A stretch of 64,000 bases of DNA from G963665185 sp049723905 (GCF_049723905.1 NZ_JBJKFD010000001.1:2294001-2358000), one strand, 5' to 3'; counted from the stretch's first letter, positions 44,070 to 52,459 are shown. Notes: a model not told the origin generated them from the sequence alone. Program-made: numbers and translations.

Positions 44070-45110
44070 CTAGCTGTTTAAAATCGTTGCAGCGGCGTCC
44101 ACAATGGTCTGGGACGAAGGAATCTTCATTCCGCCGAGGAAGTGGTGGACCGGTGTCTTCATCTCCACCGCAAGCTCCACGTCGTCCCGCATTTTGGGCA
44201 GGGCGCTCAATTCCACGGTCAGGTATCCACGCACATCCGGATTGACTTCGGCAAAGGCCTTTACCGGAAAGGGCCAAACCGTGATGGGACGCACAAGGCC
44301 GAGCTTCAGCCCCTGTTCGCGGGCCATTTCCACGGCTTCCTTGCAGATGCGGGAGCTGATGCCGTAGGCAACCAGAACCACGTCCGCATCTTCCACGCGC
44401 ACGGATTCCCAACGCTGCTCGCTTTCCTGCATGCGGTCGTATTTGGCCTTGATGTAGGCGTCGAAGTCCTTGATGTAGTACATGGTGGAGGTGACCCGCT
44501 TGAAAGCCCCTCCATGTTTGCCGCGCACGGCCCAGTCATGGTCCGGGTTGCAGGTACGGGGCTCGGGCAGTTGCACCGGCTCCATCATCGAGGCAATGGA
44601 GGCGTCGGACAGAATAAGGCAGGGGTTGCGGTATTCCTCGGCCTTGTCAAAGGCGTCCACAACCAGATCCACCGACTCCTGCACCGAGGCGGGAGCGTAG
44701 GCGATCATGCGGTAGTCACCGTGTCCGCCGCCGCGCGTAGCCACAAAGTAATCGCTCTGGGCCTGAAAAATATCTCCCAGACCTGTGCCGTAGCGCTGCA
44801 CGTCCACGAACACGGCGGGAAGCTCGGCCGAGGCGATATAGGAAATGCCTTCCTGCAACAGGCTGAAGCCAGGGCCGGACGAGCTGGTCATGGCCCTGTG
44901 CCCGGCGGCTGCCGCGCCATAGACCATGTTCACACCGGCCAGTTCGGATTCGGCCTGCACAAAGGTGCCGCCGGCGGCGGGGAGATGCGCGGAAAGATAT
45001 TCCGGGATCTCGCTCTGGGGGGTAATGGGATAGCCGCCGAAAAAGGTCATCCCGGCACGGATTGCGGCCTCTGCCAACGCATGGTTTCCCTTCATGAGCT
45101 TATACGCCAT
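44070..45110 (-). CDS. korA: 2-oxoacid:ferredoxin oxidoreductase, alpha subunit
   Basis: 346 aa from ATG at 45110 (GAGGTGGG upstream). Pyrimidine-site and CoA-domain alpha subunit: KGNHALAEAAIRAGMTFFGGYPITPQSEIPEYL at the N-terminus, ESELAGVNMVYGAAAAGHRAMTSSSGPGFSLLQEG with the conserved SGPG, then VDVQRYGTGLGDIFQAQSDY. The C-terminal domain is PITVWPFPVKAFAEV...YLTVELSA. Part of the four-subunit enzyme with the ferredoxin subunit, beta and gamma. Overlaps the delta gene by 11 bases. Confidence 0.9.
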   Translation of the reverse strand: MAYKLMKGNHALAEAAIRAGMTFFGGYPITPQSEIPEYLSAHLPAAGGTFVQAESELAGVNMVYGAAAAGHRAMTSSSGPGFSLLQEGISYIASAELPAVFVDVQRYGTGLGDIFQAQSDYFVATRGGGHGDYRMIAYAPASVQESVDLVVDAFDKAEEYRNPCLILSDASIASMMEPVQLPEPRTCNPDHDWAVRGKHGGAFKRVTSTMYYIKDFDAYIKAKYDRMQESEQRWESVRVEDADVVLVAYGISSRICKEAVEMAREQGLKLGLVRPITVWPFPVKAFAEVNPDVRGYLTVELSALPKMRDDVELAVEMKTPVHHFLGGMKIPSSQTIVDAAATILNS

Positions 45111-45333
45111 CGTGACCCACCTCGACGATTTCATAAACGTAGTCCGGACAGACAGTGTAGCAAGTACCACATGTGGTACATTTCTCCCTGTCTATCATCA
45201 TGGTATTGTAGCCTTTTGCATTCACTTCATCCGAAATGGAAATAGCTTCCACCGGACATGCAATGCTGCAATACAGGCATCCCTTGCACCGTTCAGTATG
45301 TTGAACGACTTGTCTCTGCTTCTTACTGCTCAA
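45100..45333 (-). CDS. korD: 2-oxoacid:ferredoxin oxidoreductase, ferredoxin-like (delta) subunit
   Basis: 77 aa. Two [4Fe-4S] ferredoxin motifs, CKGCLYCSIACP and CTTCGTCYTVCP. It starts at TTG 45333 with AGGAGG well placed (there is no ATG in frame). First gene of the operon korD-korA-korB-korC-acd on the minus strand, divergent from the ELFV dehydrogenase across 342 bp. Confidence 0.9.
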   Translation of the reverse strand: MSSKKQRQVVQHTERCKGCLYCSIACPVEAISISDEVNAKGYNTMMIDREKCTTCGTCYTVCPDYVYEIVEVGHDGV

Positions 45334-45485
45334 AATGACCTCCTATGCCATCTCATTATACATAAGATGATGCGTTGAATTCCCCAAAGATATATACGCA
45401 CGAGACGGCTTTATTCTCACCATTGCTTCGGAACTACCCAGCGATATGTCGAACCGTCAACGAAGAGTGAAAACATTTTAAAAGG

Positions 45486-45497
45486 TCGCATATGCGA
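45486..45497. promoter_or_regulatory. 12-bp palindrome between divergent kor and dehydrogenase operons
   Basis: TCGCATATGCGA in the 342-bp spacer. A candidate operator for the IclR-type regulator encoded downstream (inference). The remainder of 45334-45675 shows a TATAAT-like box on the minus strand near 45355 but no clear -35. Confidence 0.35.
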
Positions 45498-45675
45498 ACG
45501 CACAGGAAGAGCAAAAAAAAAATTCCGTTATTTCTCCTATTTTGGCTAAACCGAACCAACACAGCGAGGATGGAGAATGCTCGACGAACTGTGGACACAA
45601 CAGTCGACAATCAATAAATGCCCGGCTCCCAACTAAAAGCGGGCAACAACGATTCCAGTATGTGAAGGAGATGTC

Positions 45676-46836
45676 ATGGCAGAGAACAAACCCTACATTC
45701 TTGTGGAATGGAACGACACCGAAACAGACGCAAAAGGCTGGTTGTGCGCCTATAACTTTGTAAACAACTATTGCGGCGGCGGAACCCGCATGCACCCCAC
45801 CGTCACCGCAGAAGAAGTCGTCCGCCTGGCTACGGCCATGGGCTACAAGTACAAGGCCTGTGAATCTACCACCACGGGTGGTTGCAAGGGCGGTATCGCA
45901 TACGATTACAAGGCCCCCGACGCCAAAGACGTTCTGCGCCGCTATCTCAAGGCCATGGCTCCCTACATCAACGCTGGCGTATCCATCGGCGGCGACCTGG
46001 GCGTGGATTACGGCGACGTGCTGGAAATTCTCGACGAAATCGGCATCGGCCTGCCCCAAACCCAGGCCATGCGCAACGATCCCGAACAGCAAAAACGCAT
46101 CAAAGACCACGACGACGTCTGCAACATGACCTACGACGGTTTCCTGATGTACGACATGATCACCGGTTACGGCGTTGCTGCCGGACTGGACGAAGCATGG
46201 AAGTTCAAGGGCGGCAAGGAAGGCGCACGCGTGGTCCTGCAGGGCTTTGGTTGTGCGGGTGCAAGCCTGGCCAACTGCCTGGACAACTGGGGCTACAAGG
46301 TTGTGGGCATTGCCGACGCCAACTGCCTGGTGACCTGCCAGGACGGCCTGGATGTGAAAAAGCTCATCAAGACCCGCAAGCCCAAGGGCGAAATGGATCC
46401 TTCGGCCTTTGAATCCAACTACGAAGTCCGTTCCAACAGCGAATGGCTCGACGTGGACTGCGACATCCTGATTCCCGCCGCGCTGGAAGACGTCATCAAC
46501 AAGGACAACGTGGACAGGATCAAGGCCAGCCTGATCGTGGAAGCCGCCAACATCCCGGTAACTCCAGAAGCCGACAAGGTGCTGGCGGAAAAGGGCATTG
46601 ACGTGTGCGTGGATTTCATCACCAACATGGGTGGCATCCGCATCTACGAAGTGGTCGTCTTCGGTCTGGTAAAACCCGAGCCCAAGGCGATTGCGGACGA
46701 TACAATGAACATCATCCGCAAACAGACCCGCAGGGTCTTTGAAGAAGCCGCCAAGTCCGGCAAAACAACCCGGCAGATTGCCCGGGAACTGTTTGCCCCA
46801 GACAAGTCCGGCTTCCCCGATATGCCCAAGATCTAG
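45676..46836 (+). CDS. Glu/Leu/Phe/Val-type dehydrogenase
   Basis: 386 aa. N-terminal catalytic domain has TTGGCKGGIAYD (the KGG of the family, catalytic Lys region) and GGDLGVDYGDV (the Asp); the Rossmann domain has RVVLQGFGCAGASLANCLDNWGYKVVGIADANC (about residues 190-220) and IPAALEDVINKDNVDRI, VEAANIPVTPEAD. It would oxidatively deaminate an amino acid with NAD(P). It is clearly diverged from standard glutamate dehydrogenases, with no PMGGAKGG match, so the amino acid is uncertain. Divergent to kor-acd, which could use the 2-oxoacid it makes. GAAGGAGAT site; strong terminator after. Confidence 0.82.
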   Translation: MAENKPYILVEWNDTETDAKGWLCAYNFVNNYCGGGTRMHPTVTAEEVVRLATAMGYKYKACESTTTGGCKGGIAYDYKAPDAKDVLRRYLKAMAPYINAGVSIGGDLGVDYGDVLEILDEIGIGLPQTQAMRNDPEQQKRIKDHDDVCNMTYDGFLMYDMITGYGVAAGLDEAWKFKGGKEGARVVLQGFGCAGASLANCLDNWGYKVVGIADANCLVTCQDGLDVKKLIKTRKPKGEMDPSAFESNYEVRSNSEWLDVDCDILIPAALEDVINKDNVDRIKASLIVEAANIPVTPEADKVLAEKGIDVCVDFITNMGGIRIYEVVVFGLVKPEPKAIADDTMNIIRKQTRRVFEEAAKSGKTTRQIARELFAPDKSGFPDMPKI

Positions 46837-46842
46837 GCCCGA

Positions 46843-46873
46843 AAGCCGCCGTGCCCCGCGCACGGCGGCTTTT
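46843..46873 (+). terminator. Terminator after the dehydrogenase
   Basis: AAGCCGCCGTGC-CCCGC-GCACGGCGGCTT followed by TT: 12-bp perfect stem, seven bases after the stop. Confidence 0.9.
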
Positions 46874-46956
46874 CCGATCCGGCTTTCGCCTTCTATGGAG
46901 GATGGGCGAAGGACCGGCAACCACGCATCGGGTCGCGCAACCCGGAGGAGATTTAC

Positions 46957-48201
46957 ATGAACCCAGCCGTCCGTAAGTATCTCAGCATCCTGGCCCTGTC
47001 CTTTGCAGGAGGGTCCATCTACACGCTGCCCTACATCAAGTACGTATTTTACGACACGCAGATCGAGGTCATGGGCATCAGCAACACGCAATCCGGTTTT
47101 CTGCTCAGCATGTACGCCCTTGGCTGTATTCTCTCGTACATCCCCGGTGGCCTCATCACAGACAAAATTTCCCCACGCAAATCCATTGCAGTATCCCTGT
47201 TCGGCACCGCGGTCCTCGGCATGGCTTATGGCTTGACCTTTTCCTACACCCTGTCCCTGGGCATCTGGTTCCTCTTCGCCCTCACAACCGCTTTCGTCTT
47301 CTGGACCTCGCTCATGAAAGCCATCGGCATGGCCGGTGACAGCGACGAACAGGCCCGCCTGTACGGACTGTACTATGCAGGCAACGGCATTGCCGCCGCC
47401 ATCATCAACAGCCTGGCGCTGAAGGCCTTCACCTGGGGCTCCACCCCGCGCGAAAGCCTGTTCTATGCGGTCGCCATCATGTCCGCCAGCATGGTTCTCT
47501 CCGGCGTCCTCATCCTGATGTTTCTCAAGGAAGGCAAAACCGAAAGCGCGGCAGAGGACAAATTCGACTTCAGCGTGGTCAAGGACATCACCAAGAACCC
47601 CATGGTCTGGTGTTTTTCGCTGATCGTCTTCTCGGGCTACGCCATTTACTCCAGCACCAGCTACTTCACCCCCTACCTGACCAACGTGGTGGGACTTTCG
47701 GTTGAAGAATCCGGTGCCTACTCCATCGTCCGCAGCTACCTGTTCTACCTGCTGGCACCGTTCGGCGGCTACCTGGCCGACAGAATCTTCCATTCCACGG
47801 CCAAACTCTTCCTGGCCCTGTTCGCCATGCTGGCGGTGATCATCGGCGGCGTACTCTACCTGCCCGAAACCATGTCCATTACCGCCATCAGCCTGTACAC
47901 CCTGCTGCCAGGAGCCCTCGGCCTGATGCTTTACGGCCTGGTCTTCTCCGTGGTGCGTGAAGCAGGTATCCCGCTGAAGGTGGCCGGAACCGCCATCGGT
48001 ATAGCCTCCATCATCGGCTACACGCCGGACTTCTTCTTCTCCGCCATGTTCGGCAGCTGGCTAGACGCTTACGGAAACCAGAAAGGGTATGCCATGATCT
48101 TCACCTTTCTGGCAGCCATTGCCGTGCTGGGCGCCGTCATGTCCCTGATCATCGTCAAAAAGGGACAGCGCGATAATAACATGGCAGCAAACAACGCATA
48201 A
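46957..48201 (+). CDS. Major facilitator superfamily transporter
   Basis: 414 aa, 12 transmembrane helices. The loop 2-3 motif is present in altered form as SYIPGGLITDKISPRKSIAV, with a second copy around FGGYLADRIFHSTAK, as in organic-acid/amino-acid MFS carriers. Between the ELFV dehydrogenase and the IclR regulator, so the substrate may be the amino or oxo acid handled by this locus (inference). CGGAGGAG site before the ATG; a hairpin follows. Confidence 0.85.
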   Translation: MNPAVRKYLSILALSFAGGSIYTLPYIKYVFYDTQIEVMGISNTQSGFLLSMYALGCILSYIPGGLITDKISPRKSIAVSLFGTAVLGMAYGLTFSYTLSLGIWFLFALTTAFVFWTSLMKAIGMAGDSDEQARLYGLYYAGNGIAAAIINSLALKAFTWGSTPRESLFYAVAIMSASMVLSGVLILMFLKEGKTESAAEDKFDFSVVKDITKNPMVWCFSLIVFSGYAIYSSTSYFTPYLTNVVGLSVEESGAYSIVRSYLFYLLAPFGGYLADRIFHSTAKLFLALFAMLAVIIGGVLYLPETMSITAISLYTLLPGALGLMLYGLVFSVVREAGIPLKVAGTAIGIASIIGYTPDFFFSAMFGSWLDAYGNQKGYAMIFTFLAAIAVLGAVMSLIIVKKGQRDNNMAANNA

Positions 48202-48214
48202 CAACCCACTCCCG

Positions 48215-48236
48215 GGGAGCCGTATGTACGGCTCCC
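48215..48236 (+). terminator. Hairpin after the MFS gene
   Basis: GGGAGCCGTA-TG-TACGGCTCCC, 10-bp perfect stem 13 bp after the stop, followed by TTCG. Confidence 0.6.
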
Positions 48237-48288
48237 TTCGCGGCTGTCCGCCCTTTTGTTCAGCTGCGGATCTCTTTGGGTCTCCCAC

Positions 48289-48323
48289 TTTCGGGCCACC
48301 GTCATCCCTCGGTGGCCCGAAAA
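48289..48323. promoter_or_regulatory. 13-bp perfect inverted repeat before the IclR gene
   Basis: TTTCGGGCCACCG pairs with CGGTGGCCCGAAA around eight bases. It lies 39-74 bp before the IclR start, with TTGACA just after it at 48327. It may be an operator, an attenuator hairpin or a terminator from upstream. Confidence 0.5.
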
Positions 48324-48361
48324 AAATTGACAACACCAGCAAGACGCCGCACCATCCCCCT

Positions 48362-49102
48362 ATGAAGATCAATCGTACCGTTCAACGGGCGCTTCAGGTG
48401 CTGAACCTGGTAGCCAACTCCCCCAAAGGCTACCGTCTCTCCGAACTCGTCTCCGAACTCGAAATCCCCAAAACAAGCCTTTTCGATATCGTCTCCACCC
48501 TCACGGCCATGAATTATCTGAGGGAACACGACAAACGCTTCTTCATCGGCATCCAGGCCAAAGAGACAGGCGACCGCTACGGCAAAATGCAGGACCTCTG
48601 CGATGTGGCCGAGCCGATCCTCGTGGCCGCCTCGGAACGCTACAACTCCTCCGTGGCGCTGGTCCGCATAGCCCGGGATCACCTGGACTACTTTTACCAG
48701 TACCACCCCAAGGATGCAGTCATGGTCGCCAGGCAGTCCAGCCCGTACAACATCATGCATGCCTCGGCCACGGGCAAGATTCTGCTGGCCTTCGCGCCCG
48801 AGGAACAACGGGAACAGCTGCTTGGGGAGATCGTGCTGCACAAATTCACGGACCGCACCCTGAGCACGCTCGAAGACGTGCGCAACGAATTGAAACAAGT
48901 GGAAAAACAAGGCTTTGCCCTGGACAACCGCGAATACCACTACCTGCTGCAATGCGTGTCCGCGCCCATCATCCATCACGACCAGGTCATTGCCGCCCTG
49001 TCCTTCTCGGGGCTGAATCTCTACAACGACAATCCCCAGGAAATGATCGAACACGTCCGGCACACAGCCGCGGAAGTCTCCGAAGCCTACGCCCGGGCCT
49101 AG
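48362..49102 (+). CDS. IclR-family transcriptional regulator
   Basis: 246 aa. N-terminal winged helix: RALQVLNLVANSPKGYRLSELVSELEIPKTSLFDIVSTLTAMNYL (residues 9-53). The ligand-binding GAF-like domain follows, with HASATGKILLAFAP (about 140) and the FALDNREYHYLLQCVSAPIIHHDQVIAALSFSG stretch (about 183-215). Likely controls the adjacent transport, dehydrogenase and kor operons in response to an acid or aromatic ligand (inference). ATG at 48362 is used; an upstream in-frame start is possible but lacks a ribosome site. Confidence 0.85.
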   Translation: MKINRTVQRALQVLNLVANSPKGYRLSELVSELEIPKTSLFDIVSTLTAMNYLREHDKRFFIGIQAKETGDRYGKMQDLCDVAEPILVAASERYNSSVALVRIARDHLDYFYQYHPKDAVMVARQSSPYNIMHASATGKILLAFAPEEQREQLLGEIVLHKFTDRTLSTLEDVRNELKQVEKQGFALDNREYHYLLQCVSAPIIHHDQVIAALSFSGLNLYNDNPQEMIEHVRHTAAEVSEAYARA

Positions 49103-49140
49103 AGCCTTCCCGGAAACGGGCAGCCGTTACAACGCAGGAA

Positions 49141-49343
49141 GGGAGCCTCTTCATAAAAGGCTCCCAGGCTGCTGACAAAGGCACGATAGCGTCGTTGTTT
49201 CAAAAAACTCAAACCCTTGCGTATCTGAAAATACGCGTCGGTCTTGAGTTTTTTTTACGACGGTGAGTCTTGTGGCTCTCGTACCTTTTTGAGCAGCCTG
49301 CCGGATTGGACTTTGTAATCAATCTGGGGAGCCTTTTCATAAA
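49141..49343. repeat. Palindromic dispersed element, copy B, with 17-bp flanking direct repeats
   Basis: Core at 49166-49299 (134 bp) is the inverse of copy A with about 80% identity by eye. Arms: AGGCTGCTGACAAAGG at one end pairs with AGGCTGCTCAAAAAGG from the other; inner arms CGTCGT/ACGACG, AAAAAACTCAA/TTGAGTTTTTT and GCGTAT/ATACGC. Flanks GGGAGCCTCTTCATAAA (49141-49157) and GGGAGCCTTTTCATAAA (49327-49343) are direct repeats with one mismatch. It occupies most of the IclR to dctM gap. Confidence 0.8.
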
Positions 49344-49374
49344 CCAGACTTTGCAATGCAAAAAACAAAAGAAA

Positions 49375-49410
49375 TCCGGCGGAAAACCAACCAGGAAGTT
49401 TTCCGCCGGA
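49375..49410 (-). terminator. Terminator of the dctPQM operon
   Basis: TCCGGCGGAAAAC...GTTTTCCGCCGGA, 13-bp perfect stem; on the minus strand a T-rich run follows. It lies 22 bp past the dctM stop. Confidence 0.88.
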
Positions 49411-49431
49411 GAGGGTAGGGATGCTTCAGTA

Positions 49432-50706
49432 TTAATGAAGCAAATTGGGGAGAAACGTAATGATCGGCGGACACAAGGTCAGCACAAGCAAAACCGCAAT
49501 CAAGGCATACAGATACGGCAGCGAGGCCTTCATGACCTTTTCGAGGGGAACCTTGGTGATGGCGCTGGCAACAAAGAGGTCCAGTCCAACAGGCGGCGTA
49601 ATGCAGCCCAGGGCCAGGTTGATGACCATGAGCACCCCGAAGAACAGCGGATCGATTCCGAGCTGGACCGCGACCGGCAGGAAGATGGGCGTCAGGATGA
49701 CCACGGCGGCCGAGGCGTTGATCAGCGTACCGATGACCAGCAGGAGCACGTTCATCACCAGCAGAAAAAGCAGCGGAGAATCCGTAAGAGAAACAACGTA
49801 GGCCCCGATGTGATGGGGAATCTCCAGGTTGGTCAGCATCCAGCCAAAGACCTTGGCCGCACCGACGATGAACATGATCAGCGTGGTACCGATGACCGCT
49901 TTGAAGATGATTTCCGGAAAATCCTTGATCTTGAGTTCCTTGTAGATGAACAGCCCCACGAAGATTCCGTAGACGGCGGCCACTGCCGCGGCCTCGGTGG
50001 GTGTGAATATCCCGCCGTAGATGCCCCCGATGATGATGACCGGAGTCATCAGCGCCCAGAAGGATTCCTTGAACGTGACAAACAATCTTGTGGCGGAAAA
50101 GGCCCCTTCGGCCGGGATGCCCTCTTTCTTGGCAATGGCCCAGCTGACGATGCACATGCTGAGTCCCATGAGCAGGCCGGGAACAATACCGCCCACAAAG
50201 AGATCGCCAATGGACGCACCGGCAATGACGCCGAAGACGACCAGGGTGATGGAGGGCGGAATGACGATACCCACGGTGCCGCCTGCGGCAACAATGCCCG
50301 TGGCCAGTTCGCGGCGGTAGCCCTTACGCTCCATCTCGTTGACCATGGTGGAACCGATGGCCGCGGTGGTGGCTGCGGAAGAGCCGGAAATGGCCGCGAA
50401 GAACATGCCCGAAACAGCCACGGCCTGGGCCAGTCCGCCCGTGAACGAGCCGACCATGGCCTGGGCGAAGTTGACGAGACGTTTGGTCACCCCGCCTGCG
50501 GACATGAAGGTCCCGGCAAGCATGAAGAACGGCACTGCCATGAAGGAAAAAGAATCCACGCCCGAGTACATGGTCTGAGTGATCATGACCTGGGGCATGT
50601 TGAGATATTGAAAAAGTATGATGGAAACCGACAGTCCCAGGGCAAAGGCCACGGGAACGCCGAGAAAAGTCATGCACAGGAACGACCCCAAAAGTACGCC
50701 TTCCAT
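49432..50706 (-). CDS. dctM: TRAP transporter large permease (DctM)
   Basis: 424 aa, 12 or so transmembrane helices. Signature stretches: FMAVPFFMLAGTFMSAGGVTKRLV (about residues 55-78), MFFAAISGSSAATTAAIGSTM (about 105-125) and GIVIPPSITLVVFGVIAG (about 150). It is the cation-coupled membrane channel part of a TRAP system. Tail: VLLVIGTLINASAAVVILTPIFLPVA and the GCITPPVGLDLFVAS segment. Last of the dctP-dctQ-dctM operon; strong ribosome site TAGGAGGGG. Confidence 0.94.
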   Translation of the reverse strand: MEGVLLGSFLCMTFLGVPVAFALGLSVSIILFQYLNMPQVMITQTMYSGVDSFSFMAVPFFMLAGTFMSAGGVTKRLVNFAQAMVGSFTGGLAQAVAVSGMFFAAISGSSAATTAAIGSTMVNEMERKGYRRELATGIVAAGGTVGIVIPPSITLVVFGVIAGASIGDLFVGGIVPGLLMGLSMCIVSWAIAKKEGIPAEGAFSATRLFVTFKESFWALMTPVIIIGGIYGGIFTPTEAAAVAAVYGIFVGLFIYKELKIKDFPEIIFKAVIGTTLIMFIVGAAKVFGWMLTNLEIPHHIGAYVVSLTDSPLLFLLVMNVLLLVIGTLINASAAVVILTPIFLPVAVQLGIDPLFFGVLMVINLALGCITPPVGLDLFVASAITKVPLEKVMKASLPYLYALIAVLLVLTLCPPIITFLPNLLH

Positions 50707-50715
50707 GTTCCCCTC

Positions 50716-51267
50716 CTATTTTTCGTGTCGGACCGGTTCGGCATTGGCCAGACTGCCCATAGCGTCGGAAACCACGGGATTCCCCTTCCGCTTTATTTCC
50801 CGCATCTCACGGAAAACCTTCATGGTATCCCTTCCCAAATACAAAAGCATTAGCACGGCGCTGACCGGAATAATCACGTACACGGCGCTCATGCTGATTC
50901 CGAGGCCCGGGGCCGTCTGAAATGTCATGACCCTGGTCATTTTTGCGCCCTGAATAAGAAGAAGAAGGATGAACGCGCAGCTGCACAGGTTGATGAACAA
51001 TTGCAGGGCAATGCCCGACATGCGTCCTTCGAGTTTGCTCGGCAACAGGCGTACCGCCAGGTGGCCGCCTTGGCCCATAAGCAGGGCGGAACCGAGAAAC
51101 ACCACCCAGACGAACAGGAACCGGGCAAGTTCCTCCGACCATTCAAAGGTGTACCCAAAGAAATATCTGGTGATGACCTGCATGAAGATAAGCAGCAGCA
51201 TCACCCCCATTGCCACAACAGAAACCCAGTAAAGAACCTTTTTCAGGCTGTTGAAGAGTCTTTCCAT
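50716..51267 (-). CDS. dctQ: TRAP transporter small permease (DctQ)
   Basis: 183 aa, four transmembrane helices with the typical FSWSEELARFLFVWVVFLGSALLMGQGGHLAV-like motif (here FEWSEELARFLFVWVVFLGSA at about 42). It bridges the substrate-binding protein and DctM. GGGAGGG site before ATG at 51267. Nine bp before dctM. A charged tail of 30 residues ends it. Confidence 0.92.
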   Translation of the reverse strand: MERLFNSLKKVLYWVSVVAMGVMLLLIFMQVITRYFFGYTFEWSEELARFLFVWVVFLGSALLMGQGGHLAVRLLPSKLEGRMSGIALQLFINLCSCAFILLLLIQGAKMTRVMTFQTAPGLGISMSAVYVIIPVSAVLMLLYLGRDTMKVFREMREIKRKGNPVVSDAMGSLANAEPVRHEK

Positions 51268-51291
51268 GCCGCGCCCTCCCGGGATGAGGCT

Positions 51292-51313
51292 GGCCCGGCC
51301 GTGTGGCCGGGCC
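51292..51313 (-). terminator. Intercistronic hairpin between dctP and dctQ
   Basis: GGCCCGGCC-GTGT-GGCCGGGCC, a 9-bp perfect stem eight bases past the dctP stop. Such hairpins are typical of partial termination or mRNA stabilisation, giving more binding protein than permease. Confidence 0.7.
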
Positions 51314-51321
51314 GGTAGAAA

Positions 51322-52299
51322 TTATTCCTTAAGCGCCTCGACCTTGTCGATGTTGTCCTGGCCGACAATGGGAGCGAAGATTTTATACACAGGCTTGGTG
51401 GCTTCCATGAACGCGTCGCGGTCCACTTCGATGACCTCGATCTTGCCGGTCGCCTTGATCTTGTCCCAGTATTCCTGGTCCTTTTTCGTGGAAAGATCGC
51501 GCTGCCAAGCAATGGCTTCCTTGGCGGAATCCTGGATGATCTTCTGCTGTTTCGGTGTCAGACGCGACCACGAGGCCATGGACATGACCAGTGGTTCGGG
51601 AGCGTAGGCGTGGGCGGTAAGGGAGGCGTACTTCTGTACTTCGAAGAAACGCTTGGTCCAGATGTGGGCGCTGGGGTTTTCCTGGCCGTCCACGGTCCCC
51701 TGCTGCATGGCGGAGTAGAGTTCGCCAAAAGCCATGGGCGTGGGAGATGCGCCAAGAGCCTTCATCATTTCAATGTAGATCTTGTTGGTCATCACACGGA
51801 TTTTAAGCCCCTCCATGTCTGCGGGGGTCTTGACCGGACGCACGTTGTTGGTGATGTGGCGGATGCCGTTCTCCATGTAGCCGAGCAGCTTTATGCCCTT
51901 GGATTCCAGGGGAACGCCCAGTTCCATGCCCACGCTGTCCAGAGACTTGTAGGCATGCTTTCTGTCTTTGAAGAGAAACGGCAGGTCGAAAAGTGAAATT
52001 TGCGGCTGAAACTGCCCGAGAACAGCCGTGCCCACCAGAGCGAGGTCGACGGTTCCGTAGATGAGGCCTTCGATAAGGTCTTTCTGTCCGCCCAGCTGGG
52101 AGGAAGGAAACACCCGAACTTCCATCTCTCCGCCGGATTTCTGGGCCACAATCTCGGCAAATTTTTCGGCTCCCTGTCCATAGGGGTGAACCGGTTCGGC
52201 AATATGGCCGAGTTTGAGCACAACATTGCCCGCAAAGGCAGGGACCGAAAGACAGACGACCATAAAGGCTACAACAAGAACCTTGGCGAAACGAATCAT
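51322..52299 (-). CDS. dctP: TRAP transporter solute-binding protein (DctP)
   Basis: 325 aa, Sec signal peptide (MIRFAKVLVVAFMVVCLSVP then AFA/GNVV cleavage about residue 23). Mature protein opens VVLKLGHIAEPVHPYGQGAEKFAEIV with the family's early pattern, and carries GLKIRVMTNKIYIEM (the carboxylate-binding Arg, about residue 168) and GAVDGQENP-like GTVDGQENPSAHIW (about 206). Binds an organic acid, probably a C4-dicarboxylate or related compound, in the periplasm. First gene of the operon; strong GGAGGAGAT site. A two-component system of CitA/CitB type lies upstream. Confidence 0.94.
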   Translation of the reverse strand: MIRFAKVLVVAFMVVCLSVPAFAGNVVLKLGHIAEPVHPYGQGAEKFAEIVAQKSGGEMEVRVFPSSQLGGQKDLIEGLIYGTVDLALVGTAVLGQFQPQISLFDLPFLFKDRKHAYKSLDSVGMELGVPLESKGIKLLGYMENGIRHITNNVRPVKTPADMEGLKIRVMTNKIYIEMMKALGASPTPMAFGELYSAMQQGTVDGQENPSAHIWTKRFFEVQKYASLTAHAYAPEPLVMSMASWSRLTPKQQKIIQDSAKEAIAWQRDLSTKKDQEYWDKIKATGKIEVIEVDRDAFMEATKPVYKIFAPIVGQDNIDKVEALKE

Positions 52300-52432
52300 A
52301 TCTCCTCCTAAAAATGAATGAGAACGATTGGGACACGCAATGCATCCGATTTGGGAATCGGGGATTTATGAAGAGGAAAGATACACGGTTCAGAGAAAAA
52401 AAAAGTTTATGTAAATAAAAAGAGATTATTCC

Positions 52433-52459
52433 ATTTTGTAACTTTTGTTCATTTTGTTC
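52433..52459. promoter_or_regulatory. Three 9-bp tandem AT-rich repeats upstream of dctP
   Basis: ATTTTGTAA, CTTTTGTTC and ATTTTGTTC stand in tandem about 135-160 bp before the dctP start. This is a plausible binding site for the neighbouring CitB-type response regulator, whose relatives bind AT-rich repeats; binding is inference. Confidence 0.45.

Noticed and set aside
45478..47793. 771-codon minus-strand frame over the dehydrogenase and MFS genes
   Set aside because: Covers two real genes on the other strand and has no recognisable domain.
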